A DNA stretch of 64,000 bases from the NCBI GenBank assembly GCA_021199795.1, contig JAJQHJ010000024.1, forward strand, positions 1 to 64,000, written 5' to 3'. A program made the position numbers and the translations under genes. The notes beneath the pieces were generated by a model. It was not told where the DNA came from. It saw only the letters and a program-made list of their open reading frames with translations, and did no database searches. Numbering within the stretch: the first letter of the stretch is position 1; each line of letters begins with the position of its first letter. Positions 44,139-52,542 of the stretch are shown here, in pieces. This stretch comes from Oscillospiraceae bacterium. GTDB taxonomy: Bacteria; Bacillota; Clostridia; Oscillospirales; Ruminococcaceae.

Positions 44139-44892
44139 ACATCTCCAAAACGCAATCACATTTGCCGGCGGGCTGATTCTCTCGGCGGCTGATCTCAAGA
44201 TCACTGAGAAGACCTCACCGCGCGATCTTGTCACACAGTATGACAGGCTGGTGCAGGAGAGGCTTATTGCAGCCATTTCCGAGAAGCTTCCCGATGCGCA
44301 GTTTGTTTCTGAGGAGTCGGCGGAAAAGGGCGATCTGAACGCCGAAAATGCTTTTATCATCGACCCGATTGACGGGACGACCAACTTCATCCATAGAATG
44401 GGCAACTGTGCGATTTCGGTTGCGTGGTATAAGCATGGCGAGCCTTTCTATGGCGCGGTTTATGACCCGACCGCCAATGAATTCTTCGAGGCGAAAGCCG
44501 GCGAGGGCGCATCCTTGAACGGAAAGCCAATTCAAGTGAGCGATCAGCCCATGCGAAATTCAATAGTCCTGTTCGGAACGGCTCCATATAACCCGGAGCT
44601 TACGGATCTGACATTTGAGCTCATCAGAAAGGTCTTTGGAAAATGCCAGGACATCCGCCGGATGGGTTCGGCAGCTCTCGACATATGCCACGTCGCATGT
44701 GGCAGGGCAGGGCTCTATTTCGAGGCAACTCTCTCCCCGTGGGACTATGCCGCGGCAGCACTCATTCTAAAAGAAAGCGGTGGAACTTTCGTCAACCTTT
44801 CCGGTCAGGAAATCGTTTTGTCTCTTGAGAAGACCTCCGTTGTGGCTGGAAATAAAAATATTATAGCTGAAAGCGGCATTATAAATAGCTGA
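44125..44892 (+). CDS. suhB: Inositol monophosphatase family protein
   Basis: The 255-aa enzyme has the metal site EESAEKG and IDPIDGTTNFIHRM, then LSPWDYAAAALILKESGG, all diagnostic of the SuhB/IMPase family of Mg-dependent, Li-sensitive phosphatases. The physiological substrate in Firmicutes is uncertain. ATG 44125 lies inside the end of the nuclease gene, and the ribosome binding site is weak (GGTGG), so the island gene may have been placed directly against an older neighbour. Confidence 0.92.
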   Translation: MCTIKHLQNAITFAGGLILSAADLKITEKTSPRDLVTQYDRLVQERLIAAISEKLPDAQFVSEESAEKGDLNAENAFIIDPIDGTTNFIHRMGNCAISVAWYKHGEPFYGAVYDPTANEFFEAKAGEGASLNGKPIQVSDQPMRNSIVLFGTAPYNPELTDLTFELIRKVFGKCQDIRRMGSAALDICHVACGRAGLYFEATLSPWDYAAAALILKESGGTFVNLSGQEIVLSLEKTSVVAGNKNIIAESGIINS

Positions 44893-44905
44893 AAGGAGCA
44901 CTCAC

Positions 44906-45652
44906 ATGGTAAACGCAAAAAATCGCTGGGCACTTATAACCGGCTCCAGCCGTGGAATCGGCAGACTTGTGGCACTGTTCATGGCAGAGCGGGGCTGCAA
45001 CCTGATACTTCACAGTCATAAACTTGAGCACACTGCGGGACTTCTCGAAGAGGTCAAAGCCAAGGGAGTTGATGCTTACTCGGTGGCGGCAGAACTCTCA
45101 AAGCCTGACGAAGTTGAAGCTATGCTCCGTGAAATTGACGAGCGTGGCACTCCGGTTGACATAATCTTAAATAATGCCGGACTACAGATCGCCTACAGGG
45201 TTGACTACTATAAAACTCCCGTTTCCGACTACACCGAGAGCTTTCTTATCAACACCGTTTCGCCAATCATGATCTGCTATCACTTCCTGCCGAAGATGAT
45301 TGAGCGCGGCTTCGGGCGAATCCTCAACACCACAAGCGGCATCCGTCTTGAGCCGGAGCAGGCAGGCTATTCTGCAAGTAAGGCGGCTCTTGACAAGGTC
45401 ACAATCGACCTTGGTTCAAAGCTCCAGGGCACCAATGTCATGATAAATCTCACAGACCCCGGCTGGTGCAGAACTGACCTCGGCGGTCCTCATGCCCCGA
45501 ATGCTCCCGAAAGTGCAATCCCCGGCGCAGTGGTCGGCGTCTTCGTCGACGACAAGAAGTCGGGAAGATACTTAGGAGCCCAGAACTTCACCGGCATGAC
45601 CCTTGAAGAAGCGGTTAAGAAAGCCGAAGCGGATTTCGATAGTCCGTATTGA
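44906..45652 (+). CDS. Short-chain dehydrogenase/reductase
   Basis: The 248-aa SDR has the cofactor motif TGSSRGIGRLVALF, NNAGLQ, the catalytic Ser in NTTSGIR and Tyr-x3-Lys in YSASKAAL. It resembles FabG-type reductases, but no fatty acid genes are near and the substrate is unknown. GAAAGGAG precedes the ATG; it lies 13 bp after the phosphatase gene. Confidence 0.9.
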   Translation: MVNAKNRWALITGSSRGIGRLVALFMAERGCNLILHSHKLEHTAGLLEEVKAKGVDAYSVAAELSKPDEVEAMLREIDERGTPVDIILNNAGLQIAYRVDYYKTPVSDYTESFLINTVSPIMICYHFLPKMIERGFGRILNTTSGIRLEPEQAGYSASKAALDKVTIDLGSKLQGTNVMINLTDPGWCRTDLGGPHAPNAPESAIPGAVVGVFVDDKKSGRYLGAQNFTGMTLEEAVKKAEADFDSPY

Positions 45653-45655
45653 GCA

Positions 45656-45705
45656 GAAACCTCTCAGTCACGCTTCGCGTGCCAGCTCCCCTTAGCAGGG
45701 GAGCT
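45656..45705 (+). repeat. Dispersed double-hairpin repeat, copy 1
   Basis: GAAACCTCTCAGTCACGCTT begins a unit of two stem-loops (CACGC-TTCG-CGTG and AGCTCCCC-TTAGCA-GGGGAGCT). A close copy lies at 62451-62498. Both are between genes pointing toward each other. Such intergenic repeats are common in related gut Firmicutes; a terminator function is possible. Confidence 0.75.
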
Positions 45706-45777
45706 CGTCGCCCTCGTAGACATAGCCACAAATCTTGCAGACCCAGCTTCGGTGACAGTCGCTTCCACCAGAGCAGC

Positions 45778-46995
45778 TTATTCAGAATCAAGAGGCATGG
45801 GGATGGTTGCGGCAATTGCATCCGCAAGTGCATCAATATCACTGAGCTGACTTTCCTTGAGGGAAGATTTAATCGACACGGTGCTTTCAAGGATATTCAT
45901 GTTCTTGAGCCCGCCGATAATCTCACACATAAGCTTGCCGCTTGTCGCCGCCCAGGAGCCGTTCTCGATGAAAGCAACGGTTCTGTTCTGGAGATTATGG
46001 GAGGCAATATCTCTGAGCAATTCATCCATGCTGATAAATATTCCGGCATTATAGGTGGTCGAAGCAAATACAAGATGGCTGTATTCAAACGCCGCAGCAA
46101 CTATCTCAGATGAAGCAGTCACGGAAACGTCAAACATTTTTGTCTCGATTCCCTTGTCGCGAAGCTTGCAAGCCAGGATATTAGCGGCATTTTCTGTGTT
46201 GCCGTACACGGAGGCATAGGCGATCATAACTCCCGTGACCTCCGGCTCATAGCGCGACCACTGCTGGTATTTCTCAATATAGTCGCCTATATTTCTCCTC
46301 CAGACAAAGCCATGGAGAGGGCAAATCATATCTATTTCAACTGTTGCGGCTTTCTTGAGAAGAGCCTGCACCTGCGTGCCGTACTTTCCGACGATATTTG
46401 TATAGTATCTTCTCGACTCCCCGAGATAGTCCCCGAAGAAGTCGACCTCATCAGCGAACAATGCACCGTTGAGTGCTCCAAAGGTGCCGAAAGCGTCAGC
46501 AGAGAAGAGAATCTTGTCAGCAGAGTCATAGCTCACCATGACCTCAGGCCAGTGAACCATCGGAGCCATCAGGAAAGTGAGCTTGTGCTTGCCGGTGTCG
46601 AGGACATCGCCCTCGCCGACAAGATGATAGTTCTTGACAACATTTTCGCCGAAAAACTGATTGATCATCCCCTGGATCTTTTTGTTGCAGACAACAGTCA
46701 CGTCGGGGTAAATCATGAGGATTGCTTTCATGGTCGCCGAATGGTCGGGCTCCATATGGTGGATCACGAGATAGTCAAGGCTTCTTCCGCCCAAACCATG
46801 CTCAACATTTTCAAGGAACACTTTCTCGACGGCGTGGTCAACAGTGTCAAACAGCACAGTCTTCTCGTCCAGCAAGAGATACGAATTATAAGAAACTCCG
46901 TCCGGCACCGAATAGACGCCCTCAAACATCACGAGCCGTCTGTCATCCCCGCCGACCCAGAGCAAATCGTCAGTAACATTGCGTACACAGTACAT
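45778..46995 (-). CDS. fprA: FprA-family flavodiiron protein
   Basis: The 405-aa protein has a metallo-beta-lactamase-like diiron domain (HHMEPDHSATMK, MVHWPEVMVSYD, FSADAFGTFG, CPLHGFVWR) and a C-terminal flavodoxin domain (IAYASVYGNTENAANIL). These proteins reduce O2 to water or NO to N2O in anaerobes, taking electrons from rubredoxin, which is encoded just upstream on the same strand. Confidence 0.95.
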   Translation of the reverse strand: MYCVRNVTDDLLWVGGDDRRLVMFEGVYSVPDGVSYNSYLLLDEKTVLFDTVDHAVEKVFLENVEHGLGGRSLDYLVIHHMEPDHSATMKAILMIYPDVTVVCNKKIQGMINQFFGENVVKNYHLVGEGDVLDTGKHKLTFLMAPMVHWPEVMVSYDSADKILFSADAFGTFGALNGALFADEVDFFGDYLGESRRYYTNIVGKYGTQVQALLKKAATVEIDMICPLHGFVWRRNIGDYIEKYQQWSRYEPEVTGVMIAYASVYGNTENAANILACKLRDKGIETKMFDVSVTASSEIVAAAFEYSHLVFASTTYNAGIFISMDELLRDIASHNLQNRTVAFIENGSWAATSGKLMCEIIGGLKNMNILESTVSIKSSLKESQLSDIDALADAIAATIPMPLDSE

Positions 46996-47016
46996 TTTTC
47001 ATCATCCTTTCGCGCT

Positions 47017-47042
47017 AAAATCGGGGCATAAGCCCCGATTTT
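47017..47042 (-). terminator. Hairpin between rubredoxin and fprA
   Basis: AAAATCGGGGC and GCCCCGATTTT form an 11-bp stem. On the minus strand it follows the rubredoxin stop and has only a short T run, so it may act as partial terminator setting rubredoxin above FprA. Confidence 0.65.
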
Positions 47043-47044
47043 AT

Positions 47045-47200
47045 TTACTCTTCTTCAAACATATCCTTGCCGACTCCGCAAAGAGGGCAGGTGAAATCTT
47101 CGGGCAAATCTTCAAACTTTGTGCCGGGAGCTATTCCGTTATCGGGATCTCCTAATTCCTCATCATAAACATATCCGCAAACTGAGCATACATATTTCAT
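47045..47200 (-). CDS. Rubredoxin
   Basis: The 51-aa protein contains two CxxC iron-binding pairs ([18 protein letters not shown] and [13 protein letters not shown]) and the usual central aromatic/acidic segment. It is the electron donor expected for the flavodiiron protein encoded next. Start ATG at 47200 has GAAAGGATG upstream. Confidence 0.95.
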   Translation of the reverse strand: MKYVCSVCGYVYDEELGDPDNGIAPGTKFEDLPEDFTCPLCGVGKDMFEEE

Positions 47201-47262
47201 TTAAAGTCATCCTTTCATGTAAAATCACTTTTAAGAAGCATTTCTAAAAAGCCTCTACTGAT

Positions 47263-47291
47263 ATTATAACGAAACGCCATTGCGCTGTCAA
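47263..47291 (-). promoter_or_regulatory. Consensus promoter of the rubredoxin-fprA operon
   Basis: On the minus strand TTGACA (47286-47291) and TATAAT (47263-47268) are separated by 17 bp. Confidence 0.85.
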
Positions 47292-47301
47292 GTACAATAA
47301 C

Positions 47302-47331
47302 AAAAAATCCCGCAGAAATCCTGCGGGAAAA
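47302..47331 (-). terminator. Terminator of nrdR
   Basis: On the minus strand CCCGCAG-GATTT-CTGCGGG is followed by ATTTTTT, directly after the nrdR stop. Confidence 0.88.
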
Positions 47332-47332
47332 T

Positions 47333-47779
47333 TCATTCCTCTCCTAGCTCTGTGATGACCTTGACGAAGCTTTCCGGGTCGTCAAACTCTTTATAAATTG
47401 ACGCAAAGCGGACGTATGCCACAAGGTCGATTTCCTTGAGGGCTGAAAGGACGCTGTCGCCTATTTCGGAGGTTGTTATCTCCGTTCTCATTTCGTTTGC
47501 AAGGCGATTCTCGATGTCGTCGACAATGTGCTCGATTGTTTCGGGGCTGACAGCACGCTTTTTTGTGGCGGATCTGATGCCGACGATGACTTTATCGCGC
47601 ATGAATGGCTCGTAGCTGCCGTCCTTTTTTACGACCATCAGAACAGGTCTCTCGACAACCTCATAGGTTGTAAATCTCCTGCCACATTGGGTGCATTCAC
47701 GGCGGCGGCGGATCTTTTCGTCGCTCGGGCGCGAATCAATAACCTTGGTGTCTTCATAACCGCAGAACGGGCATTTCAT
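47333..47779 (-). CDS. nrdR: Transcriptional repressor NrdR
   Basis: The 148-aa protein has a zinc ribbon (MKCPFCGYEDTKVIDSR and RECTQCGRRF) and an ATP-cone domain (VVKKDGSYEPFMRDKVIVGI). It represses ribonucleotide reductase genes according to nucleotide state. The second ATG in ATGACTATCATG is chosen because GGAGGG lies nine bases upstream of it; a longer frame to 47866 crosses the promoter. Confidence 0.96.
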   Translation of the reverse strand: MKCPFCGYEDTKVIDSRPSDEKIRRRRECTQCGRRFTTYEVVERPVLMVVKKDGSYEPFMRDKVIVGIRSATKKRAVSPETIEHIVDDIENRLANEMRTEITTSEIGDSVLSALKEIDLVAYVRFASIYKEFDDPESFVKVITELGEE

Positions 47780-47837
47780 GATAGTCATCCCTCCAGAATA
47801 GAGTAGGTCGCTGTTTTGTGAAATGTATCTTGCTATA

Positions 47838-47866
47838 ATTATAGCATATTTTCCGGACTTTTGCAA
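47838..47866 (-). promoter_or_regulatory. Promoter of nrdR
   Basis: On the minus strand TTGCAA (47861-47866) and TATAAT (47838-47843) have a 17-bp spacer. The -10 lies inside the palindrome TGCTATAATTATAGCA, a possible operator. Confidence 0.7.
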
Positions 47867-47902
47867 CAGAAAAATCCCGGTTTCAAGCCACTTTTTGTGC
47901 TA

Positions 47903-48271
47903 TTATAGTATTCTCCCGAGGCTTGGAATCTCGCGATCCAATATCCTTTTTGCATAGGAACGGATCAGCTCGCACTGCGCTGTGAATTCATCCGAATTTG
48001 ATTCGAGCATAGGCTTAAGCATGTAAACAGCACCCGCCATTTCTTCTAAAATATCCTCATCCACAATGCAGGAAAGCCGCTTTGAATAGTCCCGGAAAGC
48101 CTCTTCAAGCTCCTGAACAGCCGCCTCAGCCTCTTCTTCGGATTCTGAATCCAGAACCTCCTCAATTTTACCATAGATTTTCGTGTTTTCCGTCTCAATT
48201 CCTGCAATCGCCAGGCATCCAGCCGCGATAATGGCGGCTATAATCACAATGCTTATAAGAATCCGTTTCAC
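47903..48271 (-). CDS. DUF4363-like small membrane-anchored protein
   Basis: The 122-aa product has one N-terminal membrane helix (about residues 4-24) and an acidic helical domain with EEAEAAVQELEEAF. It overlaps the DUF421 gene by 4 bp, the arrangement seen for DUF4363 partners of YetF-type proteins in clostridia. Function unknown; a role in the spore membrane is suggested only by the neighbouring ger genes. Confidence 0.65.
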   Translation of the reverse strand: MKRILISIVIIAAIIAAGCLAIAGIETENTKIYGKIEEVLDSESEEEAEAAVQELEEAFRDYSKRLSCIVDEDILEEMAGAVYMLKPMLESNSDEFTAQCELIRSYAKRILDREIPSLGRIL

Positions 48272-48945
48272 TTTTCAACCTCCTTTGGGATTATATAAAG
48301 GCTCCCGTCCGGTCTCATCATGCAAAGAAGCACATCCCCGGGCTCGAGGTGCTTCCTTTTGAGCTCTTTTCGGAGTTCCTTTTCGTCAAGACCAGCCCCG
48401 TTCATGCCGCTTCCGATGATGTCCCCGTCAGATATGAGAACCTGCGGCGGGTCGCTTGTGGTTTCGGGAGCAGCCAGGGTTTCCTGGGTTACAGGGCGGT
48501 TGGGTGCTTTCAGGAGAACGCTTATCGTCCCCGTGGTCTCAACAACTGCATACTGCACCTCGTCTATGTCGAACACCCCGCTGTTCCTTAAAGCCGAACA
48601 GACATCGTCAACAGTGAACCTTAATTCTTTCATTACAGATTGGTTCAGCTTCCCTCCCGAGATTATGACTTTCGGTCGCCCCGAAATAACATGCCTTAGC
48701 TTTCTTGACTTGAGTGCCGCAAAAGAAGCCAATATGTCAAGGCAGACAAGCGTTAAGATAGGCACAACTCCGGTTATAAGTGAAGCCTCCGGGTCTTCCA
48801 TGGCGAGGGTGGCTATGTTCGATATGAGAATGGTTATGACCAGCTCGGACGGCGAGAGCTCCCCAAGCTGCCTTTTTCCCATAACCCTGGTGGCGAATAT
48901 GACGAGGAAGTAGACAATTATTCCTCTTATGAAAACTATGAGCAT
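48268..48945 (-). CDS. DUF421/YetF-family membrane protein
   Basis: The 225-aa protein has three N-terminal membrane helices with ATRVMGKRQLGELSPSELVITILISN, the DUF421 signature, then a cytoplasmic domain with GRPKVIISGGKLN. YetF-like proteins influence spore heat resistance and germinant receptor behaviour in some bacilli. Divergent position to a GerA operon fits such a role, but this is inference. Confidence 0.88.
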   Translation of the reverse strand: MLIVFIRGIIVYFLVIFATRVMGKRQLGELSPSELVITILISNIATLAMEDPEASLITGVVPILTLVCLDILASFAALKSRKLRHVISGRPKVIISGGKLNQSVMKELRFTVDDVCSALRNSGVFDIDEVQYAVVETTGTISVLLKAPNRPVTQETLAAPETTSDPPQVLISDGDIIGSGMNGAGLDEKELRKELKRKHLEPGDVLLCMMRPDGSLYIIPKEVEK

Positions 48946-49052
48946 GATGTGACTTTGTCCTTTCAGTGATTCTTGGGTTATTTTTGCCGGAATGTGATGG
49001 AATATCCGGCAATCGACTGCAAAAACTAGCTTTAAAAAGAAAGGGTGATTTC

Positions 49053-50504
49053 ATGAATCTGAGCGAAAATCTCGAACGGTCGCTAAGCAAGGTCAAAGAT
49101 CTCTTCGGCGATTCTAGCGACCTGAACATAGTCAGATTTGAGGCATCAGGGATAAAGTGCGCCGTTCTGACTCTTGAGGGGATGACATCGAGCAGCGACC
49201 TCTCAAAAATGCTCTTTTCGCCGCTGATGGACTTTAAAAAGCTATTTGCCGAGCCTGCGGACATCTATAACTACCTGATGCGAAAGGGCTTATTTTCAAC
49301 CGAAAGCAAGCCCGTGAGGACTTATTCCGATATTTCGGAGCGGTTATGCTCCGGCTTTGCAGTGGTTCTTATAAACGGCGAGAGGAGGGGAGCGGCAATC
49401 GGGGCTCAAGGCTTCAAGACCCGCAGCATTTCCGAGCCCGCAACCGAGAACAACATAAAAGGCAGTATGGAGGCATTCTCCGACAACCTGAAAACCAGCA
49501 TGTCCATGATCCGCAGACGCCTGAAAAGCCCACTTCTTAGGTTTGAAACTATGAAAGCCGGCGAGATAAGTAGTACTGAGCTCGCAATTGCCTACATTTC
49601 CGGAAAAGCACCCGAGAGCCTTGTTAGTGAGGTTAAGTCCCGCCTTGGGGAAATCAGGCTCGATATAATCTCTGGAACCGGCTGCCTTGAGCCGTTTCTG
49701 TCGCAGAATCCGGGCTCGTTCTTTTCAGGCTGCTCAACTACTGAGCGACCGGACACTCTTGTTGCAAAGATAAACGAGGGCAGAATTGCTGTCCTCATAG
49801 ACGGCGTGCCGTTTGCAGTTGTCTGCCCTGCACTTTTCATGGAGAACTTCCAGGCGGTCGACGACTATGAGGAGAAGCCTTATTTTGCATTCTTGCAAAG
49901 GCTTCTTCGGTATCTCTCGTTCCTAGCCGCCGGTTTCCTCCCGGGAATCTATCTCGCCGCAACCATCCACCACCCAGAAATACTCGCTAAAACCATTATG
50001 ACCAACCTGATAACCTCCGAGGAGGACACGCCTTTTCCACTTATGCTCGAAATGGTGATAGTTGTAGTGCTTTTTGAGATTATGCGTGAAGCAGGACTTC
50101 GGCTTCCGAAAGCCGTAGGCGGTGCAGTTTCTATAGTCGGTGGGCTGGTAATAGGCGACGCCGCAGTGACAAGCGGGCTCATTTCGTCGCCGCTTCTCAT
50201 TATAATTGGAATCACCGCAACCTGCTCTTTTGTCCTCCCAAGCCTGAATCCGCAGTTGACGGCACTAAGATTCATAGGCATCTTCGCTGGAGGACTAGCC
50301 GGCTTCTTTGGGATGGCTGTATTTTCACTTGTCATACTCGTGAACGCTTCGGCAAGCGATTGCCTCAGTGTCCCTTATCTTTCGCCCGCGGCACCGTTCA
50401 CGATGAAAGCCACAAGAGACCTCCTCTGGCGGGTTGGATACAGGAAAATGCAGAAGAGAAAAGTCACAGTCGAGAGCCTGAACGGCTCAGGGAGGGAATC
50501 ATAA
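49053..50504 (+). CDS. gerAA: GerA-type spore germinant receptor subunit A
   Basis: The 483-aa protein has the soluble N-terminal GerA domain (to about residue 275) with RPDTLVAKINEGRIAVLIDGVPFAV and a membrane domain with FLPGIYLA, TPFPLMLEMVIVVVLFEIMREAGLRLP and IVGGLVIGDAAVTSGLIS, diagnostic for GerAA/SpoVAF. With GerAB and GerAC it forms the inner-membrane spore receptor. ATG 49053 has AAAGGGTG upstream. It overlaps gerAB by one base (TAATG). Confidence 0.93.
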   Translation: MNLSENLERSLSKVKDLFGDSSDLNIVRFEASGIKCAVLTLEGMTSSSDLSKMLFSPLMDFKKLFAEPADIYNYLMRKGLFSTESKPVRTYSDISERLCSGFAVVLINGERRGAAIGAQGFKTRSISEPATENNIKGSMEAFSDNLKTSMSMIRRRLKSPLLRFETMKAGEISSTELAIAYISGKAPESLVSEVKSRLGEIRLDIISGTGCLEPFLSQNPGSFFSGCSTTERPDTLVAKINEGRIAVLIDGVPFAVVCPALFMENFQAVDDYEEKPYFAFLQRLLRYLSFLAAGFLPGIYLAATIHHPEILAKTIMTNLITSEEDTPFPLMLEMVIVVVLFEIMREAGLRLPKAVGGAVSIVGGLVIGDAAVTSGLISSPLLIIIGITATCSFVLPSLNPQLTALRFIGIFAGGLAGFFGMAVFSLVILVNASASDCLSVPYLSPAAPFTMKATRDLLWRVGYRKMQKRKVTVESLNGSGRES

Positions 50505-51556
50505 TGGCAAAGATAAGCTCCGGGCAGATGTTCATCCTCCTCATTCTCGCCAGGATAATGCACACAATGGTCTTCCATTCTGCAGACTTTTCAGTGGGGA
50601 CCTATATGCTTCCGACGCTTCTTGTCACCACTCTGATTGAAGCCGCACTGTCGCTTCCTGCGCTGATTCTTATCGATGGAGGCAGCGATATCATATCTAA
50701 GCTTTCCCACGGTTCAAAGAAAGTATATATGCTTTTAAGACTCCTCTACAGCCTATACTTCCTCTATATTGCCACAGGCACAATCAAATATATTGCCGAA
50801 TTTATGCACACGCAGTTCAGGCGTGTCATCAGCCCGATAGCGGTTATAGTGATTCTTGCAGTAGCCGCCGCATATTGCGCCCATCTGGGGATAGAAGCTT
50901 TGGCCCGGGCAGGCACGGTCGTTTTCTGGATTTTTATAGCACTATTTATTTCGATGGCTCTTGTCAGCGAGGGCAGTTTCAACACGTCTAACCTCACCCA
51001 TATAACCGGAAACGACTTCCCGGCAATGGTTGACTATGCCGTTCGGGATTTATCCTCAGGCTGGTGGCTGCCGATGCTGGTTGTGCTGGGAACTCACCTT
51101 AACGGCAAAAAATACGGCGCAAAGAAAGCTGCGGCAGGGTATCTTTTATTTAAATTAGTGATGCTTGAAGTGCTTGCAGTCCTCATAATACTTGTCCTCG
51201 GGAAATTCTCGGACATTCTGGGCTACCCGCTTCTGGCACTCGGGGCATATGCGAGGACAATATTTGTCCAGAGCTTTGACGCAGTCAACATGTTCGTCTG
51301 GTGCATGAATGCAGTTTTAGTCTGTGGAGTATATCTATTCATTTCCAGTGAGGGCATGAAAGGGAAGAAAGGCGAATTCGCTTCGCTTGCCATAACTCTG
51401 GCAGCCGGAATTATAGCCTATAATCTAGATCTTGATTTCAACGGAGAGGTCGCACTCATAATAAAAACTGCCGGAATAATTCTTCTGGGAGTGGTTCTGC
51501 CGCTGATTCTGATGATAGAAAGGGAAGTGAAAAAATGCGTAAGCTCATTGCAATGA
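50504..51556 (+). CDS. gerAB: Spore germinant receptor permease subunit B
   Basis: The 350-aa protein has about ten membrane helices in the APC-like spore permease layout, starting MAKISSGQMFILLILARIM. GerAB binds the germinant in characterised receptors. The start overlaps the gerAA stop, and its end overlaps the gerAC start by 22 bp, so translation is coupled. A longer upstream frame is hidden in gerAA and is not used. Confidence 0.88.
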   Translation: MAKISSGQMFILLILARIMHTMVFHSADFSVGTYMLPTLLVTTLIEAALSLPALILIDGGSDIISKLSHGSKKVYMLLRLLYSLYFLYIATGTIKYIAEFMHTQFRRVISPIAVIVILAVAAAYCAHLGIEALARAGTVVFWIFIALFISMALVSEGSFNTSNLTHITGNDFPAMVDYAVRDLSSGWWLPMLVVLGTHLNGKKYGAKKAAAGYLLFKLVMLEVLAVLIILVLGKFSDILGYPLLALGAYARTIFVQSFDAVNMFVWCMNAVLVCGVYLFISSEGMKGKKGEFASLAITLAAGIIAYNLDLDFNGEVALIIKTAGIILLGVVLPLILMIEREVKKCVSSLQ

Positions 51557-52092
51557 TTCTTATGATGCTTCTGCTGACAGGTTGCACTGACTCTGATGTC
51601 CAGAAAAGGCTTCTGGTCACTGCGATAGGAATAGGCGAAAACAGCATTTCATATCAGGCTTTCTCCCCAGAGAACGAGATTGAGGTCTACACGTTTCAGT
51701 GCGATTCTCTCCAGGAAGCTGAGGAAGAGCTGTCTCTCAGAACGGGAAAAGAGGTATTCATAGGCGATACTGAACTAATAATTTTCTCGGGAAATGAGAA
51801 TTATGAACCGTATCTTGACTACCTCTGGCACAGCCCGGATATCTATATGGGAACTCCTGTTGCATTTTCGGAAGCCGACCCGGCAGTTCTTCTTAAGACT
51901 CCGTCAGATGAGTTGACAGGAATATTGACTGTCGCAGATGCAAAAGTTGGGCTTATCGACCTCTACAACGACATTTACTCTCGGAATTGTAGTGCGAAGC
52001 TGCCGTTATTTTCGCCAGGTGGCGAAATTTCGGGCGAAATACTCTTGAAATCATCGCTGGAATGTGGTATCATATCTCTGTATTATGAGTAA
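51535..52092 (+). CDS. gerAC: Short GerAC-like lipoprotein
   Basis: The 185-aa lipoprotein has the lipobox LLLTGC at about residues 12-17, followed by VQKRLLVTAIGIGE and EEVFIGDTELIIFS-like segments of the GerAC N-terminal domain. Known GerAC proteins are about 350-400 aa. This one ends after roughly the first domain, with no leftover of the second domain downstream. It may be a naturally short form or a truncated gene. Confidence 0.75.
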   Translation: MRKLIAMILMMLLLTGCTDSDVQKRLLVTAIGIGENSISYQAFSPENEIEVYTFQCDSLQEAEEELSLRTGKEVFIGDTELIIFSGNENYEPYLDYLWHSPDIYMGTPVAFSEADPAVLLKTPSDELTGILTVADAKVGLIDLYNDIYSRNCSAKLPLFSPGGEISGEILLKSSLECGIISLYYE

Positions 52093-52150
52093 ATGCGTCT
52101 GCCTTACGGCATCCGCAGAAAAATCCTGACGAAAGGGATGGTACTTTTTA

Positions 52151-52522
52151 ATGATAAAGATTGAGAATCACTTGGGAACGATAGCCATGACCGATTCATA
52201 TCTCACTTCGCTTATCGGTCACGCCGCAACAAGCTGCTTCGGAGTTGTCAGAATGAGCCCGGTGGGAGCAAAGCAGGGAGTCAAGACGAATTTACTTGGA
52301 CTCGGCGGCATAGACAACGGCGTCAGAATCTACACTCCCGCAAGAAAAGACCATGAGAACCAGAACAAGATGTCAATAGACCTCCACATCTGCGTGACAT
52401 ATGGCATAAACGTAAATGCAATCGTCGACAGTATCGTGAACAAAGTCCGCTATGTCGTCGAGAGCGAAACGGGCATTGAGGTAAAGAAAATTAACGTCTT
52501 CGTTGACGGTATGGAATCGTAA
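52151..52522 (+). CDS. Asp23/Gls24 family protein
   Basis: The 123-aa protein shows the family pattern MIKIENHLGTIAMTDSYLTSLIGHAA and VDSIVNKVRYVVESETGIEVKKINVFVDG. The family is linked to envelope stress and, in the genomic pairing with the DAK2 protein as here, to fatty acid kinase in many Firmicutes. It lies 20 bp upstream of that gene. Confidence 0.9.
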   Translation: MIKIENHLGTIAMTDSYLTSLIGHAATSCFGVVRMSPVGAKQGVKTNLLGLGGIDNGVRIYTPARKDHENQNKMSIDLHICVTYGINVNAIVDSIVNKVRYVVESETGIEVKKINVFVDGMES

Positions 52523-52542
52523 AGTAAAGGATAGATACACTG

